64,000 nt of DNA from G963663735 sp963663735 (GTDB lineage Bacteria > Acidobacteriota > UBA6911 > RPQK01 > JAPXNP01), in NCBI GenBank assembly GCA_963663735.2, contig CAXXHN010000002.1:62001-126000 (forward strand). The letters run 5' to 3'. Within the stretch, counting starts at the first letter, position 1. Every line of letters begins with the position of its first letter. The position numbers and the translations under genes are program-made. Below, in pieces: positions 42,045 through 52,087 of this stretch. The notes under the pieces were generated by a model. The model was not told the origin of the DNA, made no database searches, and was given only the letters and a program-made list of their open reading frames with translations.

Positions 42045-44339
42045 ATGAAAGCGAAAACAATAATTGTTGTTATCTTTGCCAGCGTTTTCATTCTCTTTGC
42101 ATCCTGCGGTTTTAAACCGGAAAGTTCCCGGGAAGAGATAATTGGCAGCGCCCGTGAATACATGGAAGAGAGTAAATATGGAGAGGCTGAGATTGTCCTG
42201 CTCAAGGCGATAAAGGCGAATCCATCTGATACGGAAATGATGTTTATCCTGGTGGAACTGTACCAGGCCACCGGAGATCATCAGCAAGCTGTTTTTCATC
42301 TCAAAAAAATACTTGACTTAGATCCTGACAATGTCGATGCCAAGTTAAAACTGGGGAATTATTATTTACAGGCCGGACCGGTTGCAGGTGATCACCTCTA
42401 CGAGGAGGCTGTTAAACTGGGCGATGAGATTCTCGTGACAGAGCCGGACAACCTGGATGCCAAGATCCTTCTGGCAAATGCCTATGCGGGATTGAGAAAG
42501 CTGGATGAAGGAATCGCCTTGCTGGATGAGGTCCTGGTAGCGGATCCCGATAACCTGGCGGCACTGCTCAACCAGGGGGCGTTCCATATGCGGCTGAGCC
42601 AGACTGATAAAGCCCTGGAATACTACAAACTAGCGATTTCCAAAGCTCCCGACAATCCTATGTCCCAGCGGTCCATTGCTAATTTTTATGCTTCTACCGG
42701 GGACAAAGAGAAGGCCAGCGAGCATTTCAGGAAAGCGTTTGACCTGGACCCGGATGACCAGAACACACTTTTTTCTCTGACCCGGTTCTATATGGATAAC
42801 AATGAACCCGAAAAGGTTGAAGAATTTTACAAGGAAGCCATAACCCGCAGTTCCGATCCAACCGGAATGAAGATAAACCTGGCAAATTTTAAGATATCCC
42901 GGGGACAGAGAGCGGAAGGCCTGGAAATGCTTCAAGCCCTGCTGGTAGAGGAGCCAGATAACCGTAGCCTTATTCTTCGGCTGGCTGAACTCAAGATTGA
43001 AGACCGTGACCATGATGCGGCACTGGCTCTTGTGGACAAGCTGCTTGAGAAAGCAGATACAGACGCGGAAGCCAATTTTCTGAGAGGCAGGATCAGTGTC
43101 ATTGAAAACAACCAGCCTGAGGCTTTGAAGTATTTCACTAACGCCATAACTTATAATTCAAGCTTGATCCAGGCATATGTAGCCAAGTCTGAATCTGAGA
43201 TCAGCCTGGGGAGCTTCAGTGCTGCCGAGGAAACAGCTCTCAAGGCGGTTTCCCTGAACCGGCAGTTTGTACCCGCCCGGGCCCAGTATGCCAAGGCCCT
43301 TGCCCTTAACGGCAATGCTGAACAGGCAATTATCGAAGCAGATGAAATCCTGGCCCAGTATCCGGGCTTTGCCAATGCTCTGATTGCCAAAGCTGAAGCG
43401 CTGATTGTCCTGGAAAAGTATCGGGACGCTACTTTAATCTTTTCTGATCTTCTCAAAGAGCATCCTGACAATATTTTCTTCCTGCACAGACTTAGCGTCA
43501 TTTCCAGGAAAACAGGGAAATATAAAGAAGCCCTGAATTACGTCAGAAAGGTTTTGGACATAAACCCGAATGTTAAAGATGCGGTTAATGAACTGGTAGC
43601 CGTTTACAGGGAGATGGGCAATATCCAGGGAGGACTGGATGAATTGGAGAAACGGGCCGGAGAATCTGATGTTCCGGATGTGTATTTCATGCATAAAGGC
43701 CTCGTTTATGTCGGGGAAGGGAACATGGATGCGGCGGAAAAAGAGTTCAGGAGGGCCCTGGAAGCGAATCCCGATAACTATCAACCGTACCTTTATCTGG
43801 GACAGATTAACCTGGGACGTAAGGATTATCACCAGGCAGTAGCTGAAGTGGATAAAATTCTGGAGAAGAATGACCGTTTTGCCCCTGCTCATTTGTTGAA
43901 GGGCATGTACAATTATTCTGCCGGAAATTCTGCTTCAGCGGAAGAGAGTTATCTCAAAGTCCTGGACATTACCGCAGAGGATCCTGTGGCCTCAAATAAC
44001 CTGGCCTGGATTTACGCTGACGAGGACCGGAATCTTGACCGGGCCATGACCATGGCGGAAAATGCCCGTGGCAAAGATCCCAATAATCCTCATTATGCTG
44101 ATACCCTTGGCTGGGTTTACTACAAGATGGGCCGCTATATCCTGGCTATAGACCAGTTGCTTTTCGCAATCAACAATGGGGTTCCCGGATCAGGAAATTA
44201 TTACAGGCTGGGAATGGCCTATTACCGGAACGGGGATAAAACCTTAGCCGTACAGTCGCTTCGGAAAGCTGTCAGTTCGGGAAAAGATTTTAAGGGAATT
44301 GAGGAGGCTCGCCAGGTCCTGCAGGAACTTGGCGGATGA
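42045..44339 (+). CDS. TPR-repeat lipoprotein of EPS locus (PrsT-like)
   Basis: A 764-aa protein with a lipoprotein signal ending in the lipobox FASC (Cys21) and about 18-20 tetratricopeptide repeats over its whole length (for example YGEAEIVLLKAIKANPSDTE). It resembles the PEP-CTERM system TPR lipoprotein, thought to scaffold EPS export at the outer membrane. ATG 42045 is chosen because the lipoprotein signal begins there; GTG 41982 is in frame with AGGAG upstream and would add 21 residues. Last gene of the EPS locus. Confidence 0.85.
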   Translation: MKAKTIIVVIFASVFILFASCGFKPESSREEIIGSAREYMEESKYGEAEIVLLKAIKANPSDTEMMFILVELYQATGDHQQAVFHLKKILDLDPDNVDAKLKLGNYYLQAGPVAGDHLYEEAVKLGDEILVTEPDNLDAKILLANAYAGLRKLDEGIALLDEVLVADPDNLAALLNQGAFHMRLSQTDKALEYYKLAISKAPDNPMSQRSIANFYASTGDKEKASEHFRKAFDLDPDDQNTLFSLTRFYMDNNEPEKVEEFYKEAITRSSDPTGMKINLANFKISRGQRAEGLEMLQALLVEEPDNRSLILRLAELKIEDRDHDAALALVDKLLEKADTDAEANFLRGRISVIENNQPEALKYFTNAITYNSSLIQAYVAKSESEISLGSFSAAEETALKAVSLNRQFVPARAQYAKALALNGNAEQAIIEADEILAQYPGFANALIAKAEALIVLEKYRDATLIFSDLLKEHPDNIFFLHRLSVISRKTGKYKEALNYVRKVLDINPNVKDAVNELVAVYREMGNIQGGLDELEKRAGESDVPDVYFMHKGLVYVGEGNMDAAEKEFRRALEANPDNYQPYLYLGQINLGRKDYHQAVAEVDKILEKNDRFAPAHLLKGMYNYSAGNSASAEESYLKVLDITAEDPVASNNLAWIYADEDRNLDRAMTMAENARGKDPNNPHYADTLGWVYYKMGRYILAIDQLLFAINNGVPGSGNYYRLGMAYYRNGDKTLAVQSLRKAVSSGKDFKGIEEARQVLQELGG

Positions 44340-44346
44340 TTTTTAT

Positions 44347-44374
44347 CCTGGGTGGAGCGGCTGCTTCACCCAGG
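44347..44374. terminator. Hairpin between convergent genes
   Basis: A perfect 8-bp stem CCTGGGTG (44347-44354) / CACCCAGG (44367-44374) with an inner AGC/GCT pairing in the 12-base loop. It lies between the EPS lipoprotein gene (plus) and pgm (minus). Neither side has a strong T run, so termination is only moderately supported. Confidence 0.45.
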
Positions 44375-44452
44375 GTGTCTACTCCGGTACGCCCTCTTCA
44401 TCGCCTTGCTGCGTCAGCAGGGAAATAGGGATGATTCTCGTTCTGCTGCAGA

Positions 44453-46102
44453 TCAGTTATCACTGGTAAACGCTTCTTCTACAATGGAGCGGGCACTGGT
44501 AATAATCTGATCCAGGTGATTCCTGCCTTTGAAGCTTTCAGCATAAATCTTGTAGATTTCCTCAGTTCCTGAAGGCCTGGCTGCAAACCATCCCTGCTGA
44601 GAGGATACTTTTAGACCACCTATCGGAGCCTGGTTAGCAGGGGCATGGGTAAGGATACCTGTTATCGCGTCTCCGGCAAGTTCAGTTTGCCTGATGTCTC
44701 CTGGCTTCAGGTTTTTCAAGGCTTCCTTCTGTTTGGCAGTTGCCGGAGCGTCTATTCTGGTGTACTCGGGGGAGCCAAACAGCTCCTCCAGTTCCCTGTA
44801 AACCATGGCAGGGTCCCTGTCTTTGCGGGACATTATTTCAGCTGCCAGGAGCCCCATGATGAAACCATCCTTATCTGTGGTCCAGACACTTCCATCACTT
44901 TTGAGGAAAGATGCGCCGGCGCTTTCTTCGCCCCCAAAACCATAGGACCCATCAGCCAACCCGGGAACAAACCATTTAAATCCCACCGGGACCTCGGCAA
45001 CTGTTCTGCCAAGATGTTTCCCCACCCTGTCAATCATGCTGCTGCTTACCAGGGTTTTACCTATTATGGCATCAGAGCGCCAGTTTTTCCGGTTCTGAAA
45101 CAGGTACCAGATGGCAACAGCCAGATAATGGTTGGGATTCATCAATCCTCCGGAAGCAGTGACTATTCCGTGCCGGTCAAAATCCGGATCATTACCGATG
45201 GCGATGTCGTACTTGTCCTTGAGCTCAATTAAGGAGGCCATTGCCCAGGGTGAAGAACAGTCCATCCTGATTTTTCCATCTTTGTCATAGGTCATGAATG
45301 AAAAAGTAGGATCAAGTATTTTATTGACAATTGTTAGGTTGAGGCCATAAAACTCAGCAATCGGTTCCCAGTATTCAAGGCCCGAGCCGCCCAGGGGATC
45401 ACATCCAATGCTGATTCCAGCTGATTTTATTGATTCCATGTCTACTACACTGCCAAGTTCTTTCACGAAATTGCCGGTGTAGTCATACCGCTTCAAATGT
45501 TCTGATTTTAGAGCCCTGCTGTATGGGATTCTCCTGACATCCCGGTTTTCATCGGATAGTATCCGGTTGGCCCTTTCTTCAATCCACCCCGTTGTTCCTG
45601 TGTCTGCCGGCCCTCCATGCGGCGGGTTGTACTTGAATCCTCCGTCCTCAGGAGGATTGTGAGAAGGGGTGATGACAATTCCGTCAGCCAGGTACTTCCT
45701 GTCAGTAATATTGTGGCGTACGATGCATCGGGAGATAACAGGAGTGGGGGTATAAGCCAGTTTTTCATCAACAAAAACGGTGGCCTGGTTGGCGATCAGC
45801 ACCTCCAGTGCAACGGCCCTGGCCGGTTCGGAAAGGGCGTGGGTGTCCATGCCCAGGTAGAGGGGGCCTTTGATACCCTTCTCTCTGCGATATTCGCAGA
45901 CAGCCTGGGTAACAGCTGCAATATGTTCTTCGTTAAAACTGGATTTTCCGGAAGAACCCCGGTGGCCGGAAGTGCCAAAAGAAATTCGCTGAGCAGGTAG
46001 CGAAGAATCGGGCTTAGAGGTGAAAAATTCAGTTACAAGTCTGGGAATGTTTACTGTTTTTGAGGGATCAACATGCTTTCCGGCTGATTTGTTCACCGAC
46101 AT
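44453..46102 (-). CDS. pgm: Phosphoglucomutase (alpha-D-glucose-specific)
   Basis: Interconverts glucose-1-phosphate and glucose-6-phosphate, supplying UDP-glucose for EPS and galactose metabolism. At 549 aa it is the usual length. It has SFGTSGHRG (41-49), the phosphoserine loop ITPSHNPP (Ser147), FKYNPPHGGPAD, the magnesium loop DPDFDRHG and the C-terminal phosphate-binding RPSGTEEIYKIY. The start at 46102 has AAGGAG seven bases upstream; the frame is open to 46123. It is convergent with the EPS locus and divergent from the nuo genes. Confidence 0.96.
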   Translation of the reverse strand: MSVNKSAGKHVDPSKTVNIPRLVTEFFTSKPDSSLPAQRISFGTSGHRGSSGKSSFNEEHIAAVTQAVCEYRREKGIKGPLYLGMDTHALSEPARAVALEVLIANQATVFVDEKLAYTPTPVISRCIVRHNITDRKYLADGIVITPSHNPPEDGGFKYNPPHGGPADTGTTGWIEERANRILSDENRDVRRIPYSRALKSEHLKRYDYTGNFVKELGSVVDMESIKSAGISIGCDPLGGSGLEYWEPIAEFYGLNLTIVNKILDPTFSFMTYDKDGKIRMDCSSPWAMASLIELKDKYDIAIGNDPDFDRHGIVTASGGLMNPNHYLAVAIWYLFQNRKNWRSDAIIGKTLVSSSMIDRVGKHLGRTVAEVPVGFKWFVPGLADGSYGFGGEESAGASFLKSDGSVWTTDKDGFIMGLLAAEIMSRKDRDPAMVYRELEELFGSPEYTRIDAPATAKQKEALKNLKPGDIRQTELAGDAITGILTHAPANQAPIGGLKVSSQQGWFAARPSGTEEIYKIYAESFKGRNHLDQIITSARSIVEEAFTSDN

Positions 46103-46242
46103 TAAACGCTCCTTGGGGTACAATGATATTGGTTATTCCTGAAATATTTCCTATTTCTGGCATTATATGTTTTTTCGGGGATTATATCAGCATGGCTGGC
46201 GGTTTTTGAGTTTGTATGCCGCAAAAAAACAGGCACCTTCAG

Positions 46243-46271
46243 TTGACATGGACCCGGTGCTACCTTAAGAT
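46243..46271 (+). promoter_or_regulatory. Sigma-70-type promoter of nuoJKLMN
   Basis: A consensus -35 TTGACA (46243-46248), a 17-base spacer and TAAGAT (46266-46271), 55 bases before nuoJ. It is the best-looking promoter in the window. The same gap (46103-46325) also carries two minus-strand TATAAT sequences that may serve pgm. Confidence 0.65.
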
Positions 46272-46325
46272 TTTCTGGTAAGACAGATCAAATGATTTCA
46301 GGCCTGTAGTAAAGGGTTAAAGCAA

Positions 46326-46823
46326 GTGGAGCTTATAGTTTTTTATCTCTTCGCGACCGTTGCTGTTGCTTCCTCTCTTTTAGTAGTGTTATTCAGGAAA
46401 GCAATGTATTCAGCGCTGTCTCTGATTGTCTGTCTCTGTGCAATCGCCGGGCTTTTCTATCTGGCCGGAGGTCCATTTATCGCGGTCATCCAGGTAATTG
46501 TTTACGCCGGAGCAATAATGGTAATGATTCTCTTTGTCATTATGCTGACAAATCCCGAGCTTGCATTTCCAGGTGCTTTACAGCTTCGCAGGCTCCCTTT
46601 TATTGCCCTTCCCCTGGCAGCTGTCCTGGGTTCTGCCCTGGTGTGGATTTTTGCTCTGATTCCTTCCGATTCCTCCAGCCTTGGGAATACCCTGTTCCAG
46701 GGTGATGTTGAAAGTATTGCAGGCGCTCTCTTTCGCGAATACCTGTTGCCCTTTGAAGTAACTTCAATCCTGATTCTGGTGGCAGTGATCGGAGCGATTG
46801 TCCTTACCAGGAAAGAAGAATAG
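46326..46823 (+). CDS. nuoJ: NADH-quinone oxidoreductase subunit J
   Basis: Membrane subunit of complex I, 165 aa, with five predicted helices. It has SALSLIVCLCAIAGLFYLAG and VIQVIVYAGAIMVMILFVIML, the strongly conserved NuoJ helix-3 region. It starts at GTG 46326. First gene of a nuoJ-K-L-M-N run; the matching peripheral-arm and NuoA/H subunits are not in the window. Confidence 0.95.
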   Translation: MELIVFYLFATVAVASSLLVVLFRKAMYSALSLIVCLCAIAGLFYLAGGPFIAVIQVIVYAGAIMVMILFVIMLTNPELAFPGALQLRRLPFIALPLAAVLGSALVWIFALIPSDSSSLGNTLFQGDVESIAGALFREYLLPFEVTSILILVAVIGAIVLTRKEE

Positions 46824-46834
46824 GTTTGATTCAT

Positions 46835-47137
46835 ATGGTTACAACAACACATTTTCTGGTGCTGGGAGGGATCCTGTTTGTTATCGGCATGGCAGGCGTT
46901 GTGATCCGCAGAAACATGATTGTCATGTTTATGTGCATAGAACTGATGCTGAATGCCGTGAACCTTACCTTTATTGCCTTTTCCCGGCACTTTGTCCATG
47001 TGGATGGCCAGATAACAGTCTTTTTTGTGATGACTGTGGCTGCTGCTGAAGCTGCTGTGGGGCTGGCGCTGATTGTCCTTTTTTACCGTCACAAGAATAC
47101 AGTTAATATTGATCAAGCAAATGTTATGAAGTGGTAG
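46835..47137 (+). CDS. nuoK: NADH-quinone oxidoreductase subunit K
   Basis: Membrane subunit, 100 aa, three helices, typical length. The conserved glutamates lie in MCIELMLNAVNL (helix 2) and AAAEAAVGLAL (helix 3), both in the proton path. ATG 46835 gives the canonical size; TTG 46826 is in frame. It nearly overlaps nuoL. Confidence 0.95.
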   Translation: MVTTTHFLVLGGILFVIGMAGVVIRRNMIVMFMCIELMLNAVNLTFIAFSRHFVHVDGQITVFFVMTVAAAEAAVGLALIVLFYRHKNTVNIDQANVMKW

Positions 47138-47139
47138 TT

Positions 47140-49098
47140 ATGCTGGAAAGTTACAGTCTATTATTGGTTTTTCCCCTCCTGGGAGCTGCAATCAACGGGG
47201 TATTGGGCAAGCGCCTCCCCTCCCGTCTGATTTCGCTTATAGGCTGTGGTTCCGTTTTACTGAGTTTCCTTACAGCATCCGCCGCTTTTTATGAACTTCT
47301 TCTTCTTCCTGCCGGGGAGAGAATTGCCGTGCAGGAACTTTTCACCTGGGTAGAGTCCGGGGATTTTACTGCCAGGGCGGCATTTCTTTTTGATCCGCTG
47401 TCCGCGGTTATGATCCTGGTAGTTACCGGCGTCAGCTTCCTGATTCATGTCTATTCAGTTGAATACATGAAGGGAGAGAGTGGGTACTACCGTTATTTCT
47501 CCTATCTTAACTTGTTTGTGTTCATGATGAGCGTCCTGGTTCTGGCGGACAATTTCCTGCTGATGTTCATTGGGTGGGAGGGAGTCGGTCTTTGTTCCTA
47601 TCTTCTTATCGGATACTATTTTGAAACTAGGGTGGCAGGAGATGCCGCAAAAAAAGCCTTTATTGTTAACAGGATAGGTGATTTCGGATTTCTCCTGGCT
47701 GTTTTCCTCATTTTTTCCACCTTTGGCACTCTCAATTTTATTGAGGTATCAAAATTAGTTTCAACGGAGTTCCCGTTACCTGAGGCTGGCTTCGGCGTCC
47801 TGGGTTTAATCTGTCTCCTTCTTTTTCTGGGAGCAACGGGCAAGAGCGCCCAGATTCCTCTTTATGTCTGGCTTCCGGATGCCATGGCGGGACCGACACC
47901 GGTCAGCGCCCTGATCCATGCGGCAACCATGGTTACGGCGGGCGTGTACATGATTGCCAGGAACAGTGCACTCTATTCAAGGTCTCCCGACGCCATGCTG
48001 GTAGTGGCGTCTGTCGGAGTTGTTACCGCTCTTGTGGCCGCGCTGATTGCGATTTCTCAGAAAGATATCAAGAAGGTTCTTGCCTATTCTACGGTCAGCC
48101 AGCTGGGTTATATGTTCCTGGCGGTAGGGGTTGGAGCCTTCAGCGCGGGTATTTTTCATCTGTTCACCCACGCTTTTTTCAAGGCACTTCTCTTTCTGGG
48201 CTCTGGAAGCGTCATCCTGGCCCTGCATCACGAACAGGATATGCACAGGATGGGAGGCCTGAAAAAATATCTCCCGCACACCTGGGCTACCATGGGCATT
48301 GCCTCTTTAGCTATAGCCGGTATTCCTCCTTTTGCCGGATTTTTTTCCAAGGATGAGATTCTCTGGAAAGCATTGACCGGACCGGGCGGATACCCCATCC
48401 TCTGGATTGTAGGTGTGGCAGTAGCCGGATTGACCGCTTTTTACATGGCGAGGCTTATGTTCCTTACATTTTATGGACCGGAGAGGTTCAGGGAAGTCTC
48501 CACCCGAGAAGGAGAGCACAAATCCAGTGGAAATGAGCCGCATGAACCAACCCTTTTTATTAGAATCCCTCTTCTTCTCCTTGCGGTCCTTTCTGCTTTT
48601 GCCGGACTGCTGGGGTTGCCTGCCTGGCTGGGTGACAATTATTTTGAGGAGTTCCTGCACCCATCCTTCAGATACACTTTCACCGCGGAAGGGCACCATG
48701 CCAGTCACAGCCTGGAGATCGGCCTCACTCTGCTTGTGATTTTACTGGTCCTGGCAGCGGTATGGATAGCATGGTATTACTTGTTAAAGAATCCATCCCG
48801 GAGAGAGTCCCTGTCCCGATCGTTAAGTACTGTAAACAGAATTCTTTATAATAAGTTTTATGTGGATGAAATATACAACACATTACTCATCCGTCCGCTA
48901 CAGAATATAGCCGACAGGGTTTTATGGAAGTTTGCGGATGATGCCGTAATTGATGGTGCAGTGAATGGAACAGCTTCTCTTATGAAAGCTTTCAGTAACC
49001 ATGCCAGGAGGATACAGAACGGTTACGTGCGTGGGTATGTAACCTGGATTATTGCCGGTGCGGTCTTATTATCCCTTTATGTTTTATTTGTGAGTTAA
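47140..49098 (+). CDS. nuoL: NADH-quinone oxidoreductase subunit L
   Basis: Large antiporter-like proton-pumping subunit, 652 aa. It has GWEGVGLCSYLLIGYYF (with the key Glu), KSAQIPLYVWLPDAMAGPTP and SALIHAATMVTAG (with the conserved Lys and His residues). Its long C-terminal extension is the lateral helix of complex I. ATG 47140 is preferred; GTG 47131 is in frame and overlaps nuoK. Confidence 0.96.
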   Translation: MLESYSLLLVFPLLGAAINGVLGKRLPSRLISLIGCGSVLLSFLTASAAFYELLLLPAGERIAVQELFTWVESGDFTARAAFLFDPLSAVMILVVTGVSFLIHVYSVEYMKGESGYYRYFSYLNLFVFMMSVLVLADNFLLMFIGWEGVGLCSYLLIGYYFETRVAGDAAKKAFIVNRIGDFGFLLAVFLIFSTFGTLNFIEVSKLVSTEFPLPEAGFGVLGLICLLLFLGATGKSAQIPLYVWLPDAMAGPTPVSALIHAATMVTAGVYMIARNSALYSRSPDAMLVVASVGVVTALVAALIAISQKDIKKVLAYSTVSQLGYMFLAVGVGAFSAGIFHLFTHAFFKALLFLGSGSVILALHHEQDMHRMGGLKKYLPHTWATMGIASLAIAGIPPFAGFFSKDEILWKALTGPGGYPILWIVGVAVAGLTAFYMARLMFLTFYGPERFREVSTREGEHKSSGNEPHEPTLFIRIPLLLLAVLSAFAGLLGLPAWLGDNYFEEFLHPSFRYTFTAEGHHASHSLEIGLTLLVILLVLAAVWIAWYYLLKNPSRRESLSRSLSTVNRILYNKFYVDEIYNTLLIRPLQNIADRVLWKFADDAVIDGAVNGTASLMKAFSNHARRIQNGYVRGYVTWIIAGAVLLSLYVLFVS

Positions 49099-49101
49099 TT
49101 T

Positions 49102-50637
49102 ATGTTTGGCAGCCAACATCTACTCTCGGTTTTATTAATACTTCCAGTTGTGGGAGCCCTTGGCCTGGCCTTGATTCCCAGCCAGGCGAGAAATGCTGTG
49201 AGGGTTGGGGCCCTGGCCGTTACCATGCTGAATTTTCTGGTTTCGCTTCTGCTGTGGCCGGGTTTTGATTCTGCCCTTACCGACATGCAGTTTGTTGAGC
49301 GGATCCCCTGGATCAACGCCGGAAATTTCATCATTAATTATCATGTGGGAATTGACGGAATAAGTCTCTGGCTGGTAATCCTGACCACCCTGTTGATGCC
49401 TTTGTCTGTACTGGGTAGCTGGAGCATAGAACGGAATCTTAAATCTTACATGGCACTGATGCTGCTTCTGGAAGCAGGCATGATCGGGGTTTTCATTTCG
49501 CTGGACCTGGTGCTGTTCTACTTCTTCTGGGAGGCAATGCTGATCCCCATGTATTTCCTGATCGGGATATGGGGTGGAAAACGCAGGATTTATGCGGCTG
49601 TTAAGTTTTTTATTTACACAGCCTTTGGTTCCCTGATGATGCTGGCCGCACTTATAACTCTCTGGGCGTTTAATAACATGGAGAGTTTTGACCTGGTGCA
49701 GATAACCCAGAGGCTTACCGACGGAGAGATACTACTCCCGCCCCAGGCAGAGCTGTTGATGTTTGCCGCATTTTTTCTGGCATTTGCCATCAAGGTCCCG
49801 CTGTTCCCATTCCACACCTGGCTGCCGGACGCCCACGTTGAAGCTCCTACCGCCGGGTCTGTTATCCTGGCCGGAGTTCTGCTGAAGATGGGAACCTACG
49901 GCCTTCTCAGGTTTTGCCTGCCCCTGTTCCCCGGTGCGTCAGTGCGTACGGCACCCCTGGTATGTGTCCTGGCTGTAATCGGAATAATTTATGGAGCCCT
50001 GGTAGCCATGGTGCAGCCGGATGTGAAAAAGCTGGTGGCGTATTCTTCTGTCAGCCACCTGGGATTTATTGTACTGGGTATTTTTTCATTCAGCTTTATT
50101 GGGGTTCAGGGGGCAACCTACCAAATGCTGAATCATGGGGTATCTACAGGAGCCCTTTTCCTTCTGGTTGGAATGCTTTATGAACGGAGACATACCCGTC
50201 TTATCAGCGAATTTGGCGGAGTAGCCAACAGGATGCCGGTGTATGCCGCTTTTTTCATGGTCATTATGCTGAGTTCGATTGGGCTGCCCGGATTGAACGG
50301 ATTCATTGGAGAGTTCCTGATCCTGTTGGGTACCTTTGGAGAGAAGCCCTATTATGCCGTAGCCGCGGCCTCAGGTGTAATATTGTCTGCTGTTTATATG
50401 CTTTGGATGTACCAGAGGGTTTTTATGGGAAAAATAGAGAAGGATGAAAATAATGCTCTTCTCGATCTGAATAAAAGGGAAATCGCCACTATTCTTCCCC
50501 TTATTCTCCTTGCTCTCTGGATGGGAATATTCCCCGGAGGATTTCTCCGGAAAATGGATACTTCGCTCCAGAAAGCCCTGGAAAGGGTTGAAGATGTCAG
50601 AAGCTCCAGAATCTACATGGTAGAGGAACGGCAATAA
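49102..50637 (+). CDS. nuoM: NADH-quinone oxidoreductase subunit M
   Basis: Antiporter-like proton-pumping subunit, 511 aa, about 14 helices. FYFFWEAMLIPMYFLIG carries the conserved Glu; FPFHTWLPDAHVEAPTAGS and the lysine-bearing helices (LKMGTYGLLR) are typical. Three bases after the nuoL stop. Confidence 0.96.
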   Translation: MFGSQHLLSVLLILPVVGALGLALIPSQARNAVRVGALAVTMLNFLVSLLLWPGFDSALTDMQFVERIPWINAGNFIINYHVGIDGISLWLVILTTLLMPLSVLGSWSIERNLKSYMALMLLLEAGMIGVFISLDLVLFYFFWEAMLIPMYFLIGIWGGKRRIYAAVKFFIYTAFGSLMMLAALITLWAFNNMESFDLVQITQRLTDGEILLPPQAELLMFAAFFLAFAIKVPLFPFHTWLPDAHVEAPTAGSVILAGVLLKMGTYGLLRFCLPLFPGASVRTAPLVCVLAVIGIIYGALVAMVQPDVKKLVAYSSVSHLGFIVLGIFSFSFIGVQGATYQMLNHGVSTGALFLLVGMLYERRHTRLISEFGGVANRMPVYAAFFMVIMLSSIGLPGLNGFIGEFLILLGTFGEKPYYAVAAASGVILSAVYMLWMYQRVFMGKIEKDENNALLDLNKREIATILPLILLALWMGIFPGGFLRKMDTSLQKALERVEDVRSSRIYMVEERQ

Positions 50638-50656
50638 TTAACAGATTGATTTAAAC

Positions 50657-52087
50657 ATGGATATCAATTACTCAGTTCTAACGCCTGAAATTTTCCTGGC
50701 ACTGATCGGGATAGTGACACTGCTGCTGCCTGTCCTGATCGGAGAGGGAAGGAAGCTAAGGTATGAATCAGGTGCACTTATAGCTTTTTCAGTTTGTCTG
50801 ATAGCGATTTTTGTAACTGACAGACCTGATTCAGGATCAGCATTTTACGGAATGATTTCCGGGGACGCCTTTACTGATTTTGCCAGATTTCTGTTCCTTT
50901 CAGTCGGCCTGGTTATTGTGGCAATGGCAATACCTTACCTGAAGCAGGAAGAAAGCTATAATGAAGAATTTTTTGCCCTGCTGATTTTCTCCACCATGGT
51001 TATGAGCCTGATTGCAGCAAGTCGCGATCTGCTGCTTACTTTTATCGGGATCGAAATCCTTTCTATTGCCTCCTACATAATGGTTGCCTTCAGGATCAAA
51101 TCTGAAAGGCCGGTTGAAGCAGGCCTCAAGTATTTTTTTCTGGGAGCCTTTTCCTCTGCTTTTCTGCTCTACGGCATTGCCCTGCTTTATGGTGCCTCCG
51201 GATCCACAAGGTATGCGGCCGTGGCTATGGCTGTGGCAGAGCAGGGAAGCTCCCCACTTCTCCTGGCGGGTTTGGGACTGGTAGGAGTCGGACTGGCCTT
51301 TAAAGCCACATTTGTTCCTTTTCATGTGTGGTCTCCTGATGTATATGAGGGAGCGCCGTTCCCGGTTACAGCCTTTCTTGCCGTAGCTTCCAAAGCAGCT
51401 GCCATACTGGTACTGCTCAGAATTGCCTATGAGTGCTTCCCGGCTTTAACTGAATGGCAGAATGTGTGCTGGATCGCGGCTGTATTGACCATGCTGTATG
51501 GGAATATTGCCGCACTGACCCAGAAAAACATCAAAAGAATGCTGGCCTATTCATCAATCGCTCACGCGGGATACCTGCTGGTTGGGGTTGTCGCCGGCAG
51601 GCCGGCTGGTTTCCGCAGCGTTCTTTTCTATCTGTTCGCCTATGCCGTTATGAACCTTGGCGCCTTCGCCGTAATTCAGGTACTGGCGGGTAAAGGGGAG
51701 TCCTTCCAGCAGATAAGTGATTATTCAGGATTGGGCTTTCGTTCCCCCTTCCTTTCCGCAACCCTGGCGCTTTTTCTTTTTTCACTGGCTGGAATTCCAT
51801 TTACAGCAGGATTCACCGGAAAGTTTTTTCTTTTTGCCGCTGCGGTTGAACAGCAGCTGTACTTCCTGGTTGTAATAGGTCTGGTCGCGTCAGCAATTGG
51901 AATATACTATTACCTTAAGGTCATTGTTACGATGTATATGAAAACAAACGACACCGGTGAAGGCATTACCCCATCCGTCCCCCCGGCCATCAGGGTCGTA
52001 GTGATAATTCTTGCTGTTGCCACTGTTTTGTTTGGTATACTACCAGGCTCAATCTTAAAATTTGCTGGTGAGGCGGTACTCTTTTGA
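50657..52087 (+). CDS. nuoN: NADH-quinone oxidoreductase subunit N
   Basis: Antiporter-like proton-pumping subunit, 476 aa. IGIEILSIASYIMVAFR carries the conserved Glu; KATFVPFHVWSPDVYEGAP and AVASKAAAILVLLR carry the central Lys residues. Its stop overlaps the TTG start of greA (TTGA), so greA is translationally coupled to the complex I genes. Confidence 0.96.
   Translation: MDINYSVLTPEIFLALIGIVTLLLPVLIGEGRKLRYESGALIAFSVCLIAIFVTDRPDSGSAFYGMISGDAFTDFARFLFLSVGLVIVAMAIPYLKQEESYNEEFFALLIFSTMVMSLIAASRDLLLTFIGIEILSIASYIMVAFRIKSERPVEAGLKYFFLGAFSSAFLLYGIALLYGASGSTRYAAVAMAVAEQGSSPLLLAGLGLVGVGLAFKATFVPFHVWSPDVYEGAPFPVTAFLAVASKAAAILVLLRIAYECFPALTEWQNVCWIAAVLTMLYGNIAALTQKNIKRMLAYSSIAHAGYLLVGVVAGRPAGFRSVLFYLFAYAVMNLGAFAVIQVLAGKGESFQQISDYSGLGFRSPFLSATLALFLFSLAGIPFTAGFTGKFFLFAAAVEQQLYFLVVIGLVASAIGIYYYLKVIVTMYMKTNDTGEGITPSVPPAIRVVVIILAVATVLFGILPGSILKFAGEAVLF

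Noticed and set aside
44645..45232. 195-codon plus-strand frame opposite pgm
   Set aside because: Antisense to highly conserved pgm.
46502..47116. 204-codon minus-strand frame opposite nuoJ/nuoK
   Set aside because: Antisense to conserved complex I subunits.
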